A stretch of DNA of 64,000 nt, taken from positions 124,001 through 188,000 of the forward strand of contig JAMXSV010000010.1 of the NCBI GenBank assembly GCA_027559495.1, read 5' to 3'. Position numbers and translations under genes: made by a program. The notes beneath the pieces are model-generated. The model searched no databases, had not been told where the DNA came from, and worked only from the letters and a program-made list of their open reading frames with translations. Within the stretch, counting starts at the first letter, position 1. Each line of letters starts with the position of its first letter. Positions 12,714 to 25,326 of the stretch are shown in pieces. This DNA is from Aurifilum marmelostoma. Lineage: Eukaryota; Ascomycota; Sordariomycetes; Diaporthales; Cryphonectriaceae.

Positions 12714-13490
12714 ATGTCAAACACACTGCTCAACGACATACTTCAGGCTACTGAGGTAAAACATCTAGACTGCCACCTACATCCAGGACCTCGAGGCAAA
12801 TGAATAGACAAGTTGCTGACCTGAAGCAGGTCCATCGCAATAATGACGTGAGGCAGGAGATTCGCGAGGTCGTCATCACAAAGGAGTACACCTTAGATGG
12901 AGTAAGTAATTAATTGATGAATCAGCAAATGCCAACATATCTCAGTGTATCAATTCTGTGCTAACCATAGATGTTGGTCTTGAAAAAAAACACAGGACCT
13001 CCTCAAGAAATACATGACCCAAGCAATGCTACAGCATGAAATCATTCGGCTCTACCTTGCGTGTCTCAGAGAGACAACGGAAGACAACACTGTCCAATCA
13101 ACAGCCATGCATATGCTGCCCGACTCAACAATGGATGCAGTCAACTCAACCATCCAGGCGATTGCCATCATGATACAGAACATGGAGAAGGAGCTCTTCG
13201 ACATGAGGGACAGCTTGAAGCTTGTCAGGCCTGAGGCCGAACACTCGGGACATGACAAGCATTCGGTAGATATCAAGCACTCAGGAGACGACCGGGACCA
13301 GCGCACAGACTCCAAGCGCGGCGAAGAGCTCACTGTCGAGGCCCTGCGAGCCGAGCTGGACAAGCCCAGGTTCCTCACCATGCATAGCATTCTACTGGCT
13401 ATCATTGTCTGCTACATTGTCTGGCGCTGTGAGGTCCTTGTGTCCGCAGCTGTGTCGAGTGTCTCATGCACCTTGGCTCCAGAGGGCTGA
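12714..13490 (+). CDS. Hypothetical protein with C-terminal membrane segment
   Basis: Not recognised. Exons 12714-12755, 12830-12901 and 12996-13490 join in frame to 202 residues. The middle part is predicted helical (DLLKKYMTQAMLQHEIIRLY; IQAIAIMIQNMEKELFDMRD), followed by a charged His/Asp-rich linker (HSGHDKHSVDIKHSGDD). One hydrophobic segment lies near the C-terminus (SILLAIIVCYIVW), suggesting a tail-anchored or single-pass protein. Exon 1 is short and exon choice before 12996 is inferred only from splice signals and phase, so the N-terminus is uncertain. No similarity to its neighbours; probably a lineage-restricted gene. Confidence 0.55.
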
Positions 13491-15742
13491 GAAGGGTTTC
13501 CATCAGATAATCGCCTCTCAAAGGGTTTGTGATGAGAAGTGTTGCCAGGAATGACTGTATGGACCAAATACCGCACCTAGGCAATGTTACTTTAGCCCAA
13601 GAATCAATTGGCCAACAGAGCACATTAATTATGGCATTTCTCCTTGGCGCTCTTCTGACATTGCATGGTGTGATTATTGCCCTGCTGCGGGTAGGGGGAG
13701 GAAAACAACGTTTTCTCGATACAAGCCGGTCTTGCGTCCCGTATCGTTGCGCAACTGTAGATTTATTGACAAATTCGTCTCGGAGAATGAATACAGATAT
13801 CAAGAGCACTAAAATTATCGTGAGTTTTGGCAGGACCACGATACTGCCACTACTTATCAAGGCCCTCCACTTCACCCAGAATATAATCAGCCCCTGGCAG
13901 CTGTTGGGATAGTGGCAGCGAGTGCAGACTCGCATGCTCGCAACCTCAGTCAAGAAAGGAGAGAGCGGTTAGACGGCTGATGTCGACGGCAGATATTTGC
14001 CAGGTGCATCCAGCTGCGATAGCCTCTCAGTAATTATCGTATAACGTCCCAACGGCGGCGCCGTCCACAACACGCATAGCGTGATCGTACATACATGCTT
14101 TATATTGCAGGGGAAATAGTCAATAGTTCGCGCATGCATGCATGCATGCATATAGGCTGCCATCTCAGATGAACATTAGCTGAGGATCAGTGCGGGGGGA
14201 GGGGGGGATAATAGGCAAAAGGCAGGGCCACAAATGGGAAAGAAGTGCGGCAATGTCACCACGATGCTTACGAGTGAGGTGCTCGTTTAATTGCTAGGTA
14301 GCAGTAGTGGTATGGCACGACTCCGACCTTGGCGCCACACCGGCAAACAATTGGTGGGCTATTCAATACACGACAACTGTTATGCCTGAGATTCATCTTG
14401 ATAAGTGAAAGGAGGATCATGGATAAACGGCATCTCAATGCTACTCTAGCAGGCCTTGCCTCCACCAGCTAAATGGTGGGACCAGGATCTATGTGGCGCT
14501 GCACGCTCGGGGCCATCTATCGTCTTCCTGTTGTACTGGTTTTCCGCTTCCAAGAAGAAGAATCGGTGAGACAGAGGAGGGCTGTTACTTGCTTGCACCA
14601 TGCATCATACACTTCATATCAAAGCCGATTTAACTAGTCTGTATGTGGCTGGGGAAAAGAAAACAGGCCCCGCCCTCACAATCACGCTCAGACGCTTTGC
14701 TTCTTCAAAGGAAAATCATTTTTGTATACATAAAACACACTATTTAAGTGTGCTTGTTGTGGTGACAACCAGGGGCCGGCCGTGCAGTGTCGCCCTTGAA
14801 TCATACGCAATCAATCACATATCATATAGTGCAGTACCTTGTATTACTTGTTATAATACAATCCAATCCGGAGTGGGCGCATTGGGCAGATGTCACCTAT
14901 TGCACCACCACCACATATGAAAAAATATCCACTTAAGAGGCCGCAGGAACACAAGGCGCAAGTAATCACACCACAGTAGTACTATGGGGACAAAAGCTTA
15001 TCACTTGTCACCGTTACCATCACACCGTTCCTGGTACCCATGCTGAAGCAGGGCCCAGGGACCCATTTGGAAAAACCACCAGGGGCGCAGACAAATGCCT
15101 GTGGAGGTGCATGGGGACATTGAAGCTGGGCGGGCTGACCTGCCGGATCTGTGATAAGCTCCGTTGGCCCTAGGCCATCATCACCATGCTGCCGGCGTCG
15201 TCGTATCGGTAAATTATGGGCCGTTGACACTGTACTGCGCGGCCTCATCTCGACCTCCTCTCTCAAGCCAGAAAACCCACTCTCTCTGTCTTGTCCCGTC
15301 TTGTCTCCTGCCGCAATCCTACAGGTCCAAGATCGACGGTTCAGCAGCAGGGGTCGGAGGGACTTGACCTTCCAGGATTGTGATTGAATCAAGCGCAAGC
15401 ACTTGCGCTTGGGACGGGAGAAGGCTAGCCTGACTTGCATGCCCAGTGCTCTCTGTCTCTATCTTGTCACCCATCAAGGATGGTGGTGGTGTTCTCCATA
15501 TGAATGACGCACGCAGGAGGAGAAGAAAGAGACAAAGAACAACAGGGGAAAGGTAGATAGGAATATGTAAGCACAGGGAGGTAATTACATTATAACAGCT
15601 ATCAGATAAAAGGCTACGGTGGTGCCCTCTCGTGCACCGTAGTCCTCTATTTCCTTGATTTGTCGCCCTCCTCCCGATTTTCGTACTGTCGCCACTCCTT
15701 TCCCTCCTGGGAGTAATACGTTACAGTAACGTCGTCAACGTC
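13491..15742. other. Intergenic, no gene seen
   Basis: 2.25 kb with no ATG-initiated frame of protein-like composition on either strand. Holds a perfect (GCAT)5 tract and short G runs near 14193. Confidence 0.6.
14132..14151. repeat. (GCAT)5 self-complementary microsatellite
   Basis: Twenty bases made of five exact GCAT units; the repeat is its own reverse complement (contains nested ATGCAT), so it can extrude as a hairpin. Confidence 0.95.
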
Positions 15743-17700
15743 ATGAAGGGCACTGGCATTCTTCTGGCTGTGGGCCTCCTGGCCAGCTCGGTTCTTGCAA
15801 AGCCAGTCAGGCAGCGCTCTGGCTTCGTGGTCAAGGACACTCACCACGTCCCGAGGAGATGGACGCAGGTGGGCCACCCCGAGGCCGACCACACCATCTC
15901 TCTTCGTATTGGTCTCAAGCAAGGTAGCTTTTCCGAGCTTGAGCGTCACCTCTGTAAGCTAACAGATCAATTCTCGACGGAATATAACAAATTTCTGGAA
16001 ATCACAACACTAATAACATTTGAATAGACGAGGTTTCTGACCCTGAGAATTCGCGCTGGGGCAAGCATCTCAAGTCTCACGAGGTGGCATCCCTCCTGGA
16101 GCCAGCAGATGAGACCTCTGCTCTCGTGCACGAGTGGCTGGCCGACAATGGCGTGGCCACGGCCGACCTGCGGTACAGCCCTGCCAAGGACTGGATCACC
16201 GTCTCCATTCCCGTAGAGCAGGTCGAACAGATGCTCGACACAAAGTATGCTGTATACAGGCACGACGATGGCACGGAACTGGTGCGGACGCCCAAGTGGT
16301 CGCTCCCTGCGCATCTGCACGACCACATCGACACCATCCAGCCCACCAACTCGTGGTTCCGGGCCAAGCCCGAGGCTGTGGGTGTGAAAGTCACCAGCAA
16401 GCCTTTCCAGGAACAGCCCTCCATGGAGTACTACACGGACGCCAGCGTGTCGGATGTGTGTGTGGCAGACGCCGTCACACCCACTTGTATTCGCACCCTG
16501 TATGGAACCATCGACTACCAGGTGCAGGCGGCCGACAAGAACATCATGGGTCTCTGTGATTTCCTCAATGAGACCAACAACCGCAACGACACTTATACCT
16601 TTCTCAAGACGTACAGGCCCGAGGCTGCTCCTGAGGCATGGACGTTCGAGTTCGACTCCATCGCGAACGGAACCACGGCTCAGATCTACACCGAAGAGGC
16701 CTTTGAGGACGAGACGGGCATAGAGGGCAACCTGGACGTTCAGAACATGATCAGCGTGGGCTGGCCAACCCCCTTGATCGCCTACACGACTGGCGGCAGC
16801 CCTCCTTACACCCCCGACGCCGGGACCACCAGCGACACCAACGAGCCCTACTTAGTCTGGCTGGAGAGCGTTCTCGCCGAGTCCGACGACGAGATCGCAA
16901 AAGTCATCAGCACCTCGTACGACGACGACGAGCAGACCGTTCCCCTCTCCTACGCCATCCGTGTCTGCAACGACATGGCCCAGCTGGGCGCCCGGGGCGT
17001 CAGCCTCTTCTACGCCTCCGGCGACAGCGGTGTTGGCCCCAGCGGGTACTGCTACAGCAACGACGGCAAGAACACGAGCATCTTTGTGCCCGAGTTCCCC
17101 TCCTCGTGCCCCTACATTACCTCCGTCGGCGCCACGGGCAACTTCACCCCCGAGGTGGTCGCCTACATCGCTGACGAAGGCTACGCCAGTGGAGGAGGCT
17201 TTTCCAACTACTTTGCCCGCCCTTCGTACCAGGATGCCACTGTTGAACAGTATATCGAGTCTCTGGACGGTAAATACGCCCAGTACTACAACCAGACTGG
17301 CCGCGCGTACCCGGACATCGCCGCCCAGGGCTTGTCTGATATCATCGTCTGGGACGGCTATACGTTCCCCGTCGGTGGCACCTCTGCCGCTACGCCCACT
17401 GCTGCTGCCATCTTTGCCCTGGTCAACGACGCCCTGCTCGCGGCGGGCAAGAGCACCATTGGTTTCCTGAACCCCTGGCTGTACAAGAGCGGGTACAAGG
17501 CCTTCACCGATATCACTATCGGAAGCGCTGTTGGCTGTGACGGGCTCGGCGATGGCCTTGGTTTCCCTGCGCAGGAGGGTTGGGACCCTGTTACAGGCTG
17601 GGGAACGCCGCAGTTCAAGAGCATCCTGGTCAGCCTGGGAGTGGGCAACGGTTCGTTTACGGGCAAGGTGGAGGGCTGGAGTCTGGCCAAGTCGGAGTAG
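15743..17700 (+). CDS. Secreted sedolisin (S53 tripeptidyl-peptidase type)
   Basis: Acid serine-carboxyl peptidase that removes tripeptides from protein N-termini outside the cell. Exons 15743-15953 and 16028-17700 give 627 residues. The signal peptide MKGTGILLAVGLLASSVLA is followed by an activation pro-domain (WGKHLKSHEV, WLADNGV), which is autocatalytically removed in the family. The catalytic set is complete: Glu about 302 and Asp about 306 in EGNLD, oxyanion Asp about 402 in SGDSGVG, and nucleophile Ser about 522 in GGTSAATPT. The C-terminal calcium-site region ends in DPVTGWGTPQF. Several N-X-S/T sequons fit secretion. It resembles the fungal SedB/SedA group; I cannot tell tripeptidyl- from endopeptidase activity by eye. 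Confidence 0.93.
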
Positions 17701-19018
17701 ATAGCAATAGGATCTAGCAGAACGTTCATGACGAATGAAGACATCTTTGTAAACAATGAATGTGTTTGTAAGCCATGTGCTTGATATTGGCTGACTGTGG
17801 TGCTTTTTATAGGTGTTTATGCGTCAAATAAGTGATGGAGGTTGATGGAGGACTGCTACTGTGTGTGAAAGTCTTTATCCACATGCGCTGAAGGAAGATG
17901 CCTTCCAGCCATGCAGCTAGCTCTTTTTGCCTTGCCAGTGTGAAGCAGAAATACCACATCCTGAAATGAGTAATGATAATCTAATGGCTCCAGGATTCAT
18001 TACTTACATGGACTCTGACTTAGGATGCCAGGCCCAGGCACCAGAAGCAAGCGTTCTCCCAGTGTCATCGCTCTGGACAGATGGCTGTCAACCGTCTGAT
18101 ACAGTCCTCTTCTTTGAGCTATCATGACTTTTGAAAGCACTGGTGGCTGAGCTCCTTTTGCATAGCAGTGAGTCACTGAGCCAGCAGTACCAAAGGCTGT
18201 GCATCTGAATTTTGGAATGTTCCAGATGCCTACCCTACAGAGCAGCTTCACAGACATAAAGGTATACGCGCTCAAAGGTGGTCGTTCACTAGTCTGAATA
18301 CATTATTTGGGCCTTCAATTCATATCGAGTATTTGGATTCTCAGACTCTCTGATCTGAAATGCTGCTGAGGTTGAGAAAGAATAGGATACAAGATTTCTT
18401 TATTCGGAGTAATATCTTGCGCTCACCCCCGGCTTGTGCCACACGAATTTGAGCTGTACCATGATGCTGCATAGCCAGATTCAGAGAGGAGATACCATAT
18501 TTGTGCAGAAATCAAATTGCGAAACTTGCGCTCCTGTGGCTGAGGCTTTGGGGAATATCATTGTTTTGTCTGGGACAATCAGCATCAAGAACCTCAGACA
18601 TCCCTGATGATGATGATGAAGGGTCAATAAGAACCTTGACTTCCAGGACGCAGCTCCTAGAAAAATCACTGCCTGATGAGTGAAAGCAGATGTACATACA
18701 GCTGATAATGCTGATAAAGGACGACGCGTAGAAACCATCTAGTCACTACTATTGCATGGTGCCCATCCCCTCCCTGCCAACAATCAGCCATGTTTATCTG
18801 CTGTCACTCAGCCAACTTGTTGTTTTCCTTTCTGCCACACACCTGCAACACGCAAATTTGATTGCACCTCATCTTCTGTTTTTCTTTTGACAACCACGCG
18901 TTGCTTTCAACAGACATCCATCTGTTCTGCGCCATTACCCCCCTACCATCTCAGCATCTCCCCCTTGACGAACAATTAACCCTATTACAGCTGGACAGGC
19001 AAGCAGCCAGTACAAACA
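17701..19018. other. Intergenic, no gene seen
   Basis: Spacer between two plus-strand genes; pyrimidine-rich leader just before 19019. Confidence 0.6.
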
Positions 19019-20341
19019 ATGGCTCCGGCTGAAGAAATGGATGCTGAGTATATTAATATCATCAATAACAAGTTTGAGAGCCCTTCATCATCAACTAACG
19101 CACTGCGCAGGCAACTTGCTGACCTCACCTTCAAGGCAGTCACAGCTGTCACCTACTACCACCTGGACGATATCACCATGTAAGTGGAGGCTTGCTCTGC
19201 ATCATAACAATAATTGGCCATCACTTTAGACTAACATGACGCATTGCAGACCTAAGAGCAACTACTACCGCAAGGTGGTCGCCGAAGCCATCAACGAGAC
19301 ATTCTACCTTCACAAGGAGGCCAAAGACATCCACGTCGCCTACCTGGAGATTGCATGTGATGCAGCTGTGGAGTTTGCCATCAAATTTAGTGAAGAACAC
19401 CAAGAGTAAGTCAGCCAGAAAGCAGCAGCAGCAGCAGCAAGGGTGCCAGTGCAAATAGATACTAATGCCAGCTGGTGCTTTTGAACAGCAAGAAGATCAA
19501 CCCGCGATGGATGTATCACTGTGTGCAGAGCATCCTCAGCATCTACCTGAAGCCTGAGCTCATGCTTGATGGCAACGTCGAGCGACTGCCTGCCCGTGCA
19601 GCCCACAGTGAAGGCCACGAGGAGGAGGATGACGAGATGGCCACCGCAGGCCCCAGTACTGCACAGCCGGCTGAAGGTGCTGTGGCTGATCCAGCTGAAC
19701 AGGATAGTGATACTGCTACACACAAGGCTGCTGGCCCTCTGAAGACCGCTGCCAACCAGAAACCTGGTGCCACTCAGAAGGCTACGACCACTGAGAAAGC
19801 TGTTATCGCCCAAAAGAATACTGGCTTTCAGGGACCTGCTGGTTCTGTTCCTGCCAAAGAGGGCGGCAGCATGCCATGGCACGAGGATGATATCAAGCGG
19901 ATGCTCCAGCTGAGAGCCTTTGGCCTGTCCCACAAGGAAGTTGCGGTATGTGAAACCCCACCATCAACCTCCTGTATTACTACAATAGGCATTCGATATG
20001 ATCAACCCTGGAAGGACTCTGGACAATGGAAGGGAGAGGGGGGGGGGACAGAAACTGACTTGCAGTCCGAACAGAACCGCATGGGACGAGGTCAGAGCTC
20101 GATCGAGAACAAATTCGGCCGCGTGTCGAAAGACAGCGAGTGGATGGCCTACATGGCTCAGTGTGGCGGCGCGCCAGGCAAAACGCATGGCAAGCGCAAG
20201 GCGCAAGGCGAGAACCAGGAGGGAGCTGGAGATGACGACGGCGACCTGAAGCATGGAAAGGCTGGCAGGACTCCCCTGCCCAAGTCTCGGAAGAAAGCGC
20301 CCTCGCCCCCGGCCTCCAAGAGGGTGCGTACCCTGGAATAA
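19019..20341 (+). CDS. Hypothetical protein with C-terminal SANT/Myb-like segment
   Basis: Exons 19019-19179, 19250-19405, 19489-19945 and 20066-20341 join in frame to 349 residues. The N-terminal third is helical and unlike any family I know. The middle (19600-19850) is low-complexity Ala/Thr/Lys/Glu. The last intron interrupts a segment that reads PWHEDDIKRMLQLRAFGLSH, then KEVA, then SEQNRMGRGQSSIENKFGRV. This has the acidic start, hydrophobic spacing and Arg-rich third helix of a SANT/Myb-like domain as found in fungal proteins. A basic tail (KRKAQGE, KSRKKAPSPP) suggests nuclear location. The last intron is 120 nt, a multiple of three, and has no stop, so its retention would insert 40 residues into the domain. 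DNA binding is inference. Confidence 0.6.
19421..19438 (+). repeat. (AGC)6 tract inside an intron
   Basis: Six exact AGC units within the second intron of the SANT-like gene, shortly after its donor site. Confidence 0.9.
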
Positions 20342-21105
20342 TTGGCAACAGTACACGGCTCAGCAGTGAGGCCCTACATACTGACGTCGTTATACTGTTT
20401 GGAGGGGGGGGGGAGGCCTTGATATCATGGGATATTGGACTGGGACTGGCTTGCATGGTACGGTTGCTCAATACTTTGCGGAAGGCGATTCTTCCTGAAA
20501 CGCAAGGCGAGGCTGGAGGGACGCTGCCCTTCGTCACCCATGAGATCGTGCAACCACAGCTCTCGTTGATTATGGCCATTTGTTGTGGCCCAGGCCCTCT
20601 CAATGCAGCCGTACAATGGACGGGAAAAGACTTGAAGCATCAGATGACTGCTGCTAGGTAGTAGTGGTCAGAGAAAAGGGCCGTGACTGCTCCACGAATG
20701 ACAAAAGACACACCACAATTACAGTACTGACTTGCTCTGGGTGTATACCTTCACGATACCAAAAACCATTGTAACTAGTCTTCTTGATCGTCCTCTCTTT
20801 TTTTCGGATCCTCTATTGTCTATTTCGTCTTTTGAGTACGACCCGCGAGATCCAACTCTAGTCTATCTTGTCTAGCCGTCGTCTACCCTTTCTTTTTCTC
20901 TATCGTCGTCATGAGAGCGTCTAGGATATCAGCTCTGCTGCTGTACACGGGACAAGGTGTCTCCTTCTCCGTGCATCAAACATGCCGTCTCCTCTTTCTA
21001 TCCGTGTAGTCTATTCCCAGAAAACGTTTTTTTTACAGTCGTGTCTCTCAGAGACACACAGACACACATGCATTCCTTTCTACGCACACACACACAAGAG
21101 GATTC
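20342..21105. other. Intergenic between convergent genes
   Basis: 3' regions of the SANT-like gene and the desaturase. Contains a G run near 20403 and CA-rich sequence near 21056-21096. No gene seen. Confidence 0.6.
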
Positions 21106-22610
21106 TTACTCGCTCTTCCTGGTGTTGCTGGCCCAGCGCATGGCGCCAGGAACGTCGGGGTCCTTCTCGACGTACCGGCACGTCGTGAAGACAGACCACA
21201 GCTGGCCCATGAACGAGCGGTCGTCGCGGTGGTACAGCTTGCCCAGCTTGGGGCGGATGGCCTCGGTGGCCTCCTTGGCCTTGTAGAAGGGGATGCGGCT
21301 GGAGATTTGGTCAGCTATTAAATCAACTCCTCCTCCCCCCCCCCCTTTTTTTTCTTCTTCGAAATAACTTACGGGAAGAGGTGGTGCACAACGTGGTCGT
21401 CGATGATGTTGTGGAACAGGACGCGTCCGACCCAGCCAAAGTCACGGTCAACGGTGGCGAGGGCACCCTTGACGTAGGTCCAGGCCTCGGGTTCGTAGTG
21501 GTGCACCTCGGGGTGGTTGTGGTGGAGGTAAGTGATGGCGACTAAATGACAAGAGTTAGATGATTCCCTTTGTTTTTTTTTTTTTTTTTTTTTTTTTGTT
21601 TTTTTTGTGGTGGGATATATGGTGGAATATCATAATTTGCACTTACCAAGCCAGTGGTGAACCCACATATAAGGGATGATGTACAGGAGGATGACGGTCT
21701 GCCAGCCGACGTACTTGGAGCCGATGTAGAGAGCACCACCGGTGAGGGCCAGGCCCAGGTCGGACAGGGCGATGAAGATGGCCTCGTTGGGGCGGAAGAC
21801 GGCCGAGGTGGGCTCAAAGTGGCTGACGCGGAACCAGCTGTTGTTGTCGCGCTGCAGGCTGCCCTTGCCGGCAGAGGCGTTGATCAGGAGGTAGGTCTGC
21901 CAGCCGGCCAGCTGGTGGAACAGGAGCTTGGCGGCCTGGACGATGGGGGTGTCCTCGAACATCTCGGGGTCCATGTAGAAGTTGGCCAGGCGCTTCTTGC
22001 CGCGGTCCTCGACGGTCCGGGGCACAAAGGCCATGTCCTTCTCCATGTGGCCCGTGAAGTTGTGGTGGCGGTGGTGGCTGAACTTCCAGCTGAAGTAGGG
22101 CACGAGCAGCGACGAGTGGAGGATCCAGCCCATCACGTCGTTGAACTTCCTGTGCGTGGAGAAGGCGCCGTGGCCGCACTCGTGGCCCAGGATCCAGATG
22201 CCGACGCAGATGAGGCCCTGGACGTAGCCATACACGATCCAGGCTGCGGTGCGCCACAGGGAGTTCTGGATCTGAGGGATGTAGGTCAGGGCAGCCCATC
22301 CCAGGCCGAAGGCCATGGCGTAGTCGCGGAAGACATAGCTCATGGAGGTGACCACAGACGGCTGGAAGCAGTGGGCTGGGATCCAGGACTTGATGGTCCT
22401 GACATCGGGGAACTCCTGGTCCTTTGCCTCAAGCTGGAGAGTGGGAGCAGGATCAGCCTTTTCGAGAGGGAGAGAGAGAACGACGTGGTCAGCGAATTGT
22501 ACATGAGCGTGGGCATGAGATTGTTGACATGTCTATAATAGGTTGAGAATTTCAAGTACCTGCTTGGCCGCCCTGCTCCTGGTCTGTATCGTCGACGTGA
22601 CGGTAGCCAT
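21106..22610 (-). CDS. Delta-12 (oleate) fatty acid desaturase
   Basis: Endoplasmic-reticulum membrane desaturase that converts oleate to linoleate on phospholipid. Exons, read leftward: 22610-22560, 22457-21647, 21541-21373, 21298-21106; 407 residues. The start codon at 22610 opens [17 protein letters not shown]. The three histidine boxes that bind the di-iron centre are intact: HECGH, HHRHH in [15 protein letters not shown], and HVVHH before LFP. The hydrophobic stretches around them match the four-helix topology. A family signature, [13 protein letters not shown], follows box 2. Intron 2 (21542-21646) contains a 25-T run. The promoter side holds CA and GA repeats. It could in principle be a bifunctional delta-12/omega-3 enzyme; regiospecificity is not readable from sequence. 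Confidence 0.93.
21573..21597 (-). repeat. 25-base T run in a desaturase intron
   Basis: On the coding strand this is a long A run between the donor and the acceptor of the second intron. Run length here is likely unreliable. Confidence 0.9.
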
Positions 22611-25326
22611 TGTTTTACACACGCGCGCACACTCACACACACACACGCAAGAACCTCAACAATAACCAAGAATGATACTGAAAAGGGTGGGGTGTGTAGG
22701 ATGAGTTGGTAGGGGGGAGGGAGGGAGGAAGGAAGGAAAAAGGGAGAAGTAGGAGAGGAGAGGAGGGAAAGGGAGGAAAAAGAAAGATCAAGATTTTCCG
22801 ATAGTGGCCAGCTCACATGTGAGAAGAGGGAACACAGAGAGGACACGACACAAGACGAGAGAGAGAGAGGCGACACGACACGACACACGGCCAAAGATAT
22901 CTCAACAATTTTACCTAGACAGACCGCCCCCCCCAGACGATATCAACAGGAACGATCCCTGCACGAGTGGGTTTCGCAATTGGGACAGCTGGCCTGGGAC
23001 CTCGACCGTTCTCTTGCAACCCGTGGGGCCCCGAGCGAGCGGCCGAGCGAGCCCCTGAGACCAGAGAGGTCGACACGACGCTGGCTTGGACCTTGAGGGG
23101 GATCCATTCCTTGGCGGTCAAAAAGGGGACGCCGTAGGGTTGCCACCGCATTTGATATCGTGGGTGACTGACTGGTTCGGGCCTCCGTCCTTTGTGGTGC
23201 TGGTGCAAGCATATTGTTAGACTCTTTATGGAGCGAGCCCGGAGCTGCCAGCCCTTTTTTCCCTCTTGTTGACTCCAGTAGGGTTGACACTCTCCTGTTG
23301 GGGCTAGGTCGAGGGATCATCGAGTCAAGATTATGCCATGTGAAAATTTCCTAGGCCTCGTTCCTGATTGGTTGCCCTTGGGAGGAAGGGTGAAGAGGCA
23401 GTGGGACGGCTCGCTCAAGCACATGCAAGAAGGAAGATCCCCCTCCCGTCTCTTGCCCAGCTAAAACAGAAGGCACTTTCTTTTTTTTCTTCCTGTTCTC
23501 CTTTCCCCTCTTTTTCTTTTCTTTCCCCCTTTTTTTTTCTTTGCCTTTTCTCTTTGTCGATCAGGGATTCAGATCCATCAAACCTAGCACGCACAGGACT
23601 CAGGGTCCTCCTCCTCCTTCAGGGTCCTCCTCCTGGGGAGGGGTCAGCAAACCGGGTCCAGAGGACAGCGTTGTCCGGATCCACATGAACCGTGGCCACT
23701 GCTGCTAGTTTTGCCCCCTGACAAGGCGACACGGACGACTCGAGACGGAGTCAGGGGTCAAACTTTTTTTTTTTTGCCCTTTCTTTCTAGAACGGGAAGA
23801 ATCGCTCCCAGGGAGGGGTCGAGCACAATCCGATACGCGGCCCCGTCTCTTTGTTGTAGGCTAGCTTGGCTAGTCAGGCCGTCCCGAGATCGTTGAGTCT
23901 CCTGAAGTGGGTTTGATGATCCCGGTTCCGTGTTTGCTAGCTTGTCAATTGCCGAGACTTGTGTGTTGATCTTCATTGCCACAGGAGTTGAGACTCTCCA
24001 ATGGGAAGAGCACGAGGCGGAGGGGGCGAGGAGGAGGATGAGGACCGGTCGTGAGTCGGTTGTGGCGTGGCTTGGAGACAGCACCGAGCCAAAGGGGTAT
24101 GTATGCTGGCAGAACTGTCCAGGCGAGAGCCTTGGTCACAGCCAGACCTCAGCATCCTCGTAAGGATGGAACCCGTGTTGTCAGTCCCATCACGAGAAGG
24201 TCGGAGGGGCTCAAAAAGGTGTCACATAAGACAAGTGGTCACCTTGTCCATCTTGTCCACCAGCGACTGGTTGTGAGCCATTCATCCAACCAAAACCAGA
24301 GGGGGGGAAAAAAAGGAAAGGTGTCAGCAGTGAATTGGGACTGGGAGTGGTGGACTGCTCAACTATATAACTTGCCAGACGGGGCGTTTCTAGAGCCCGA
24401 GGTTCCGAATTGGTTATCATGGTATCCAGAAAGTACATTCCCATTCCCTTCAAGCTGTGGATACTGCGGGGGAAACACCATTGAGTACTTAAGTACATGG
24501 TACTCAAGTACACAATTCGACCGTTGAATCCTCCTCGGCAGATGCCCTTACAGCTCAGGGCTAGGCTCACTTACCACAGCGAGCTTGTGCATGGGTAACA
24601 TCAGAGAGCACCTCTAGACATATGTAGAGGTGGGAAAGGCTTTGTTGTATTGAATAGCCTCGTTCTGGCTGATATCATGTACTTACGGCCTGTCCCAAAT
24701 CCAGCGCCACAATATAGAGACCACTTGGCCTGGGGCTTTGAGCCAGATAAGCAGGTCTCTGCATGCAAAGCTATGACCTCGCTGTCAATGCCGTTGGATC
24801 GTCCTCCTCAAGATCGAGTCTAGAGCTGGTGCGCTACCCAGACACTCAGACCATTCAGGAATCTCTCCTTTTCTCACGTCTCATTGTCGTTCTCCCTTTT
24901 CATTGCAGGAAGACTATAATATCCAATATCATATAGATGTCAACCAGCAACGTATTTGAAATCCAATCATGCAGGACTCTGATGTTGGGCATTGAACGAT
25001 TTTGTCGTCGGATCCAGTCCAGCCTAGCCTTGTCAGTTGGCAGAAGGTGCCTTTGTCCTGAGCATGAAGCTTCCATTATCCGAGCATGATCACCAAGCCA
25101 TTGAAGTTCTACCATACATACCTAAAAGATAAGACCATTGTTCAAAATTGCCTTATATAATTACAAAATCGCCAAACAAGAAACAGTGAAATCAGCTATA
25201 TAACGCTTCCTGTTCTTCAGATACAGCCACCACGTAATTATATTATGTGAGAACAGATCATCACTGGGCTGGATCCCAAGACATAGCTTCTTCAAGAGTG
25301 CTCAATATCTCGATAGTACAAGCAAG
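22611..25326. other. Intergenic between divergent genes
   Basis: 2.7 kb of leader and promoter for the desaturase (left) and the unknown gene (right). Contains (CA)n near 22630-22646, GA-rich purine tracts 22700-22870, pyrimidine tracts 23480-23560, and a small inverted repeat at 24481. No convincing coding sequence. Confidence 0.6.
24481..24507. repeat. Small inverted repeat
   Basis: Arms TTGAGTAC (24481-24488) and GTACTCAA (24500-24507) are perfectly complementary. The overlapping GTACTTAAGTAC is itself a palindrome. Function unknown. Confidence 0.8.

Noticed and set aside
20419..20661. 80-codon open frame downstream of the SANT-like gene
   Set aside because: Does not begin at ATG and lies in a convergent 3' region; composition not protein-like.
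21654..22538. 294-codon plus-strand frame opposite the desaturase
   Set aside because: Antisense shadow: Val/Asp/Gly-rich composition mirrors the desaturase codons.
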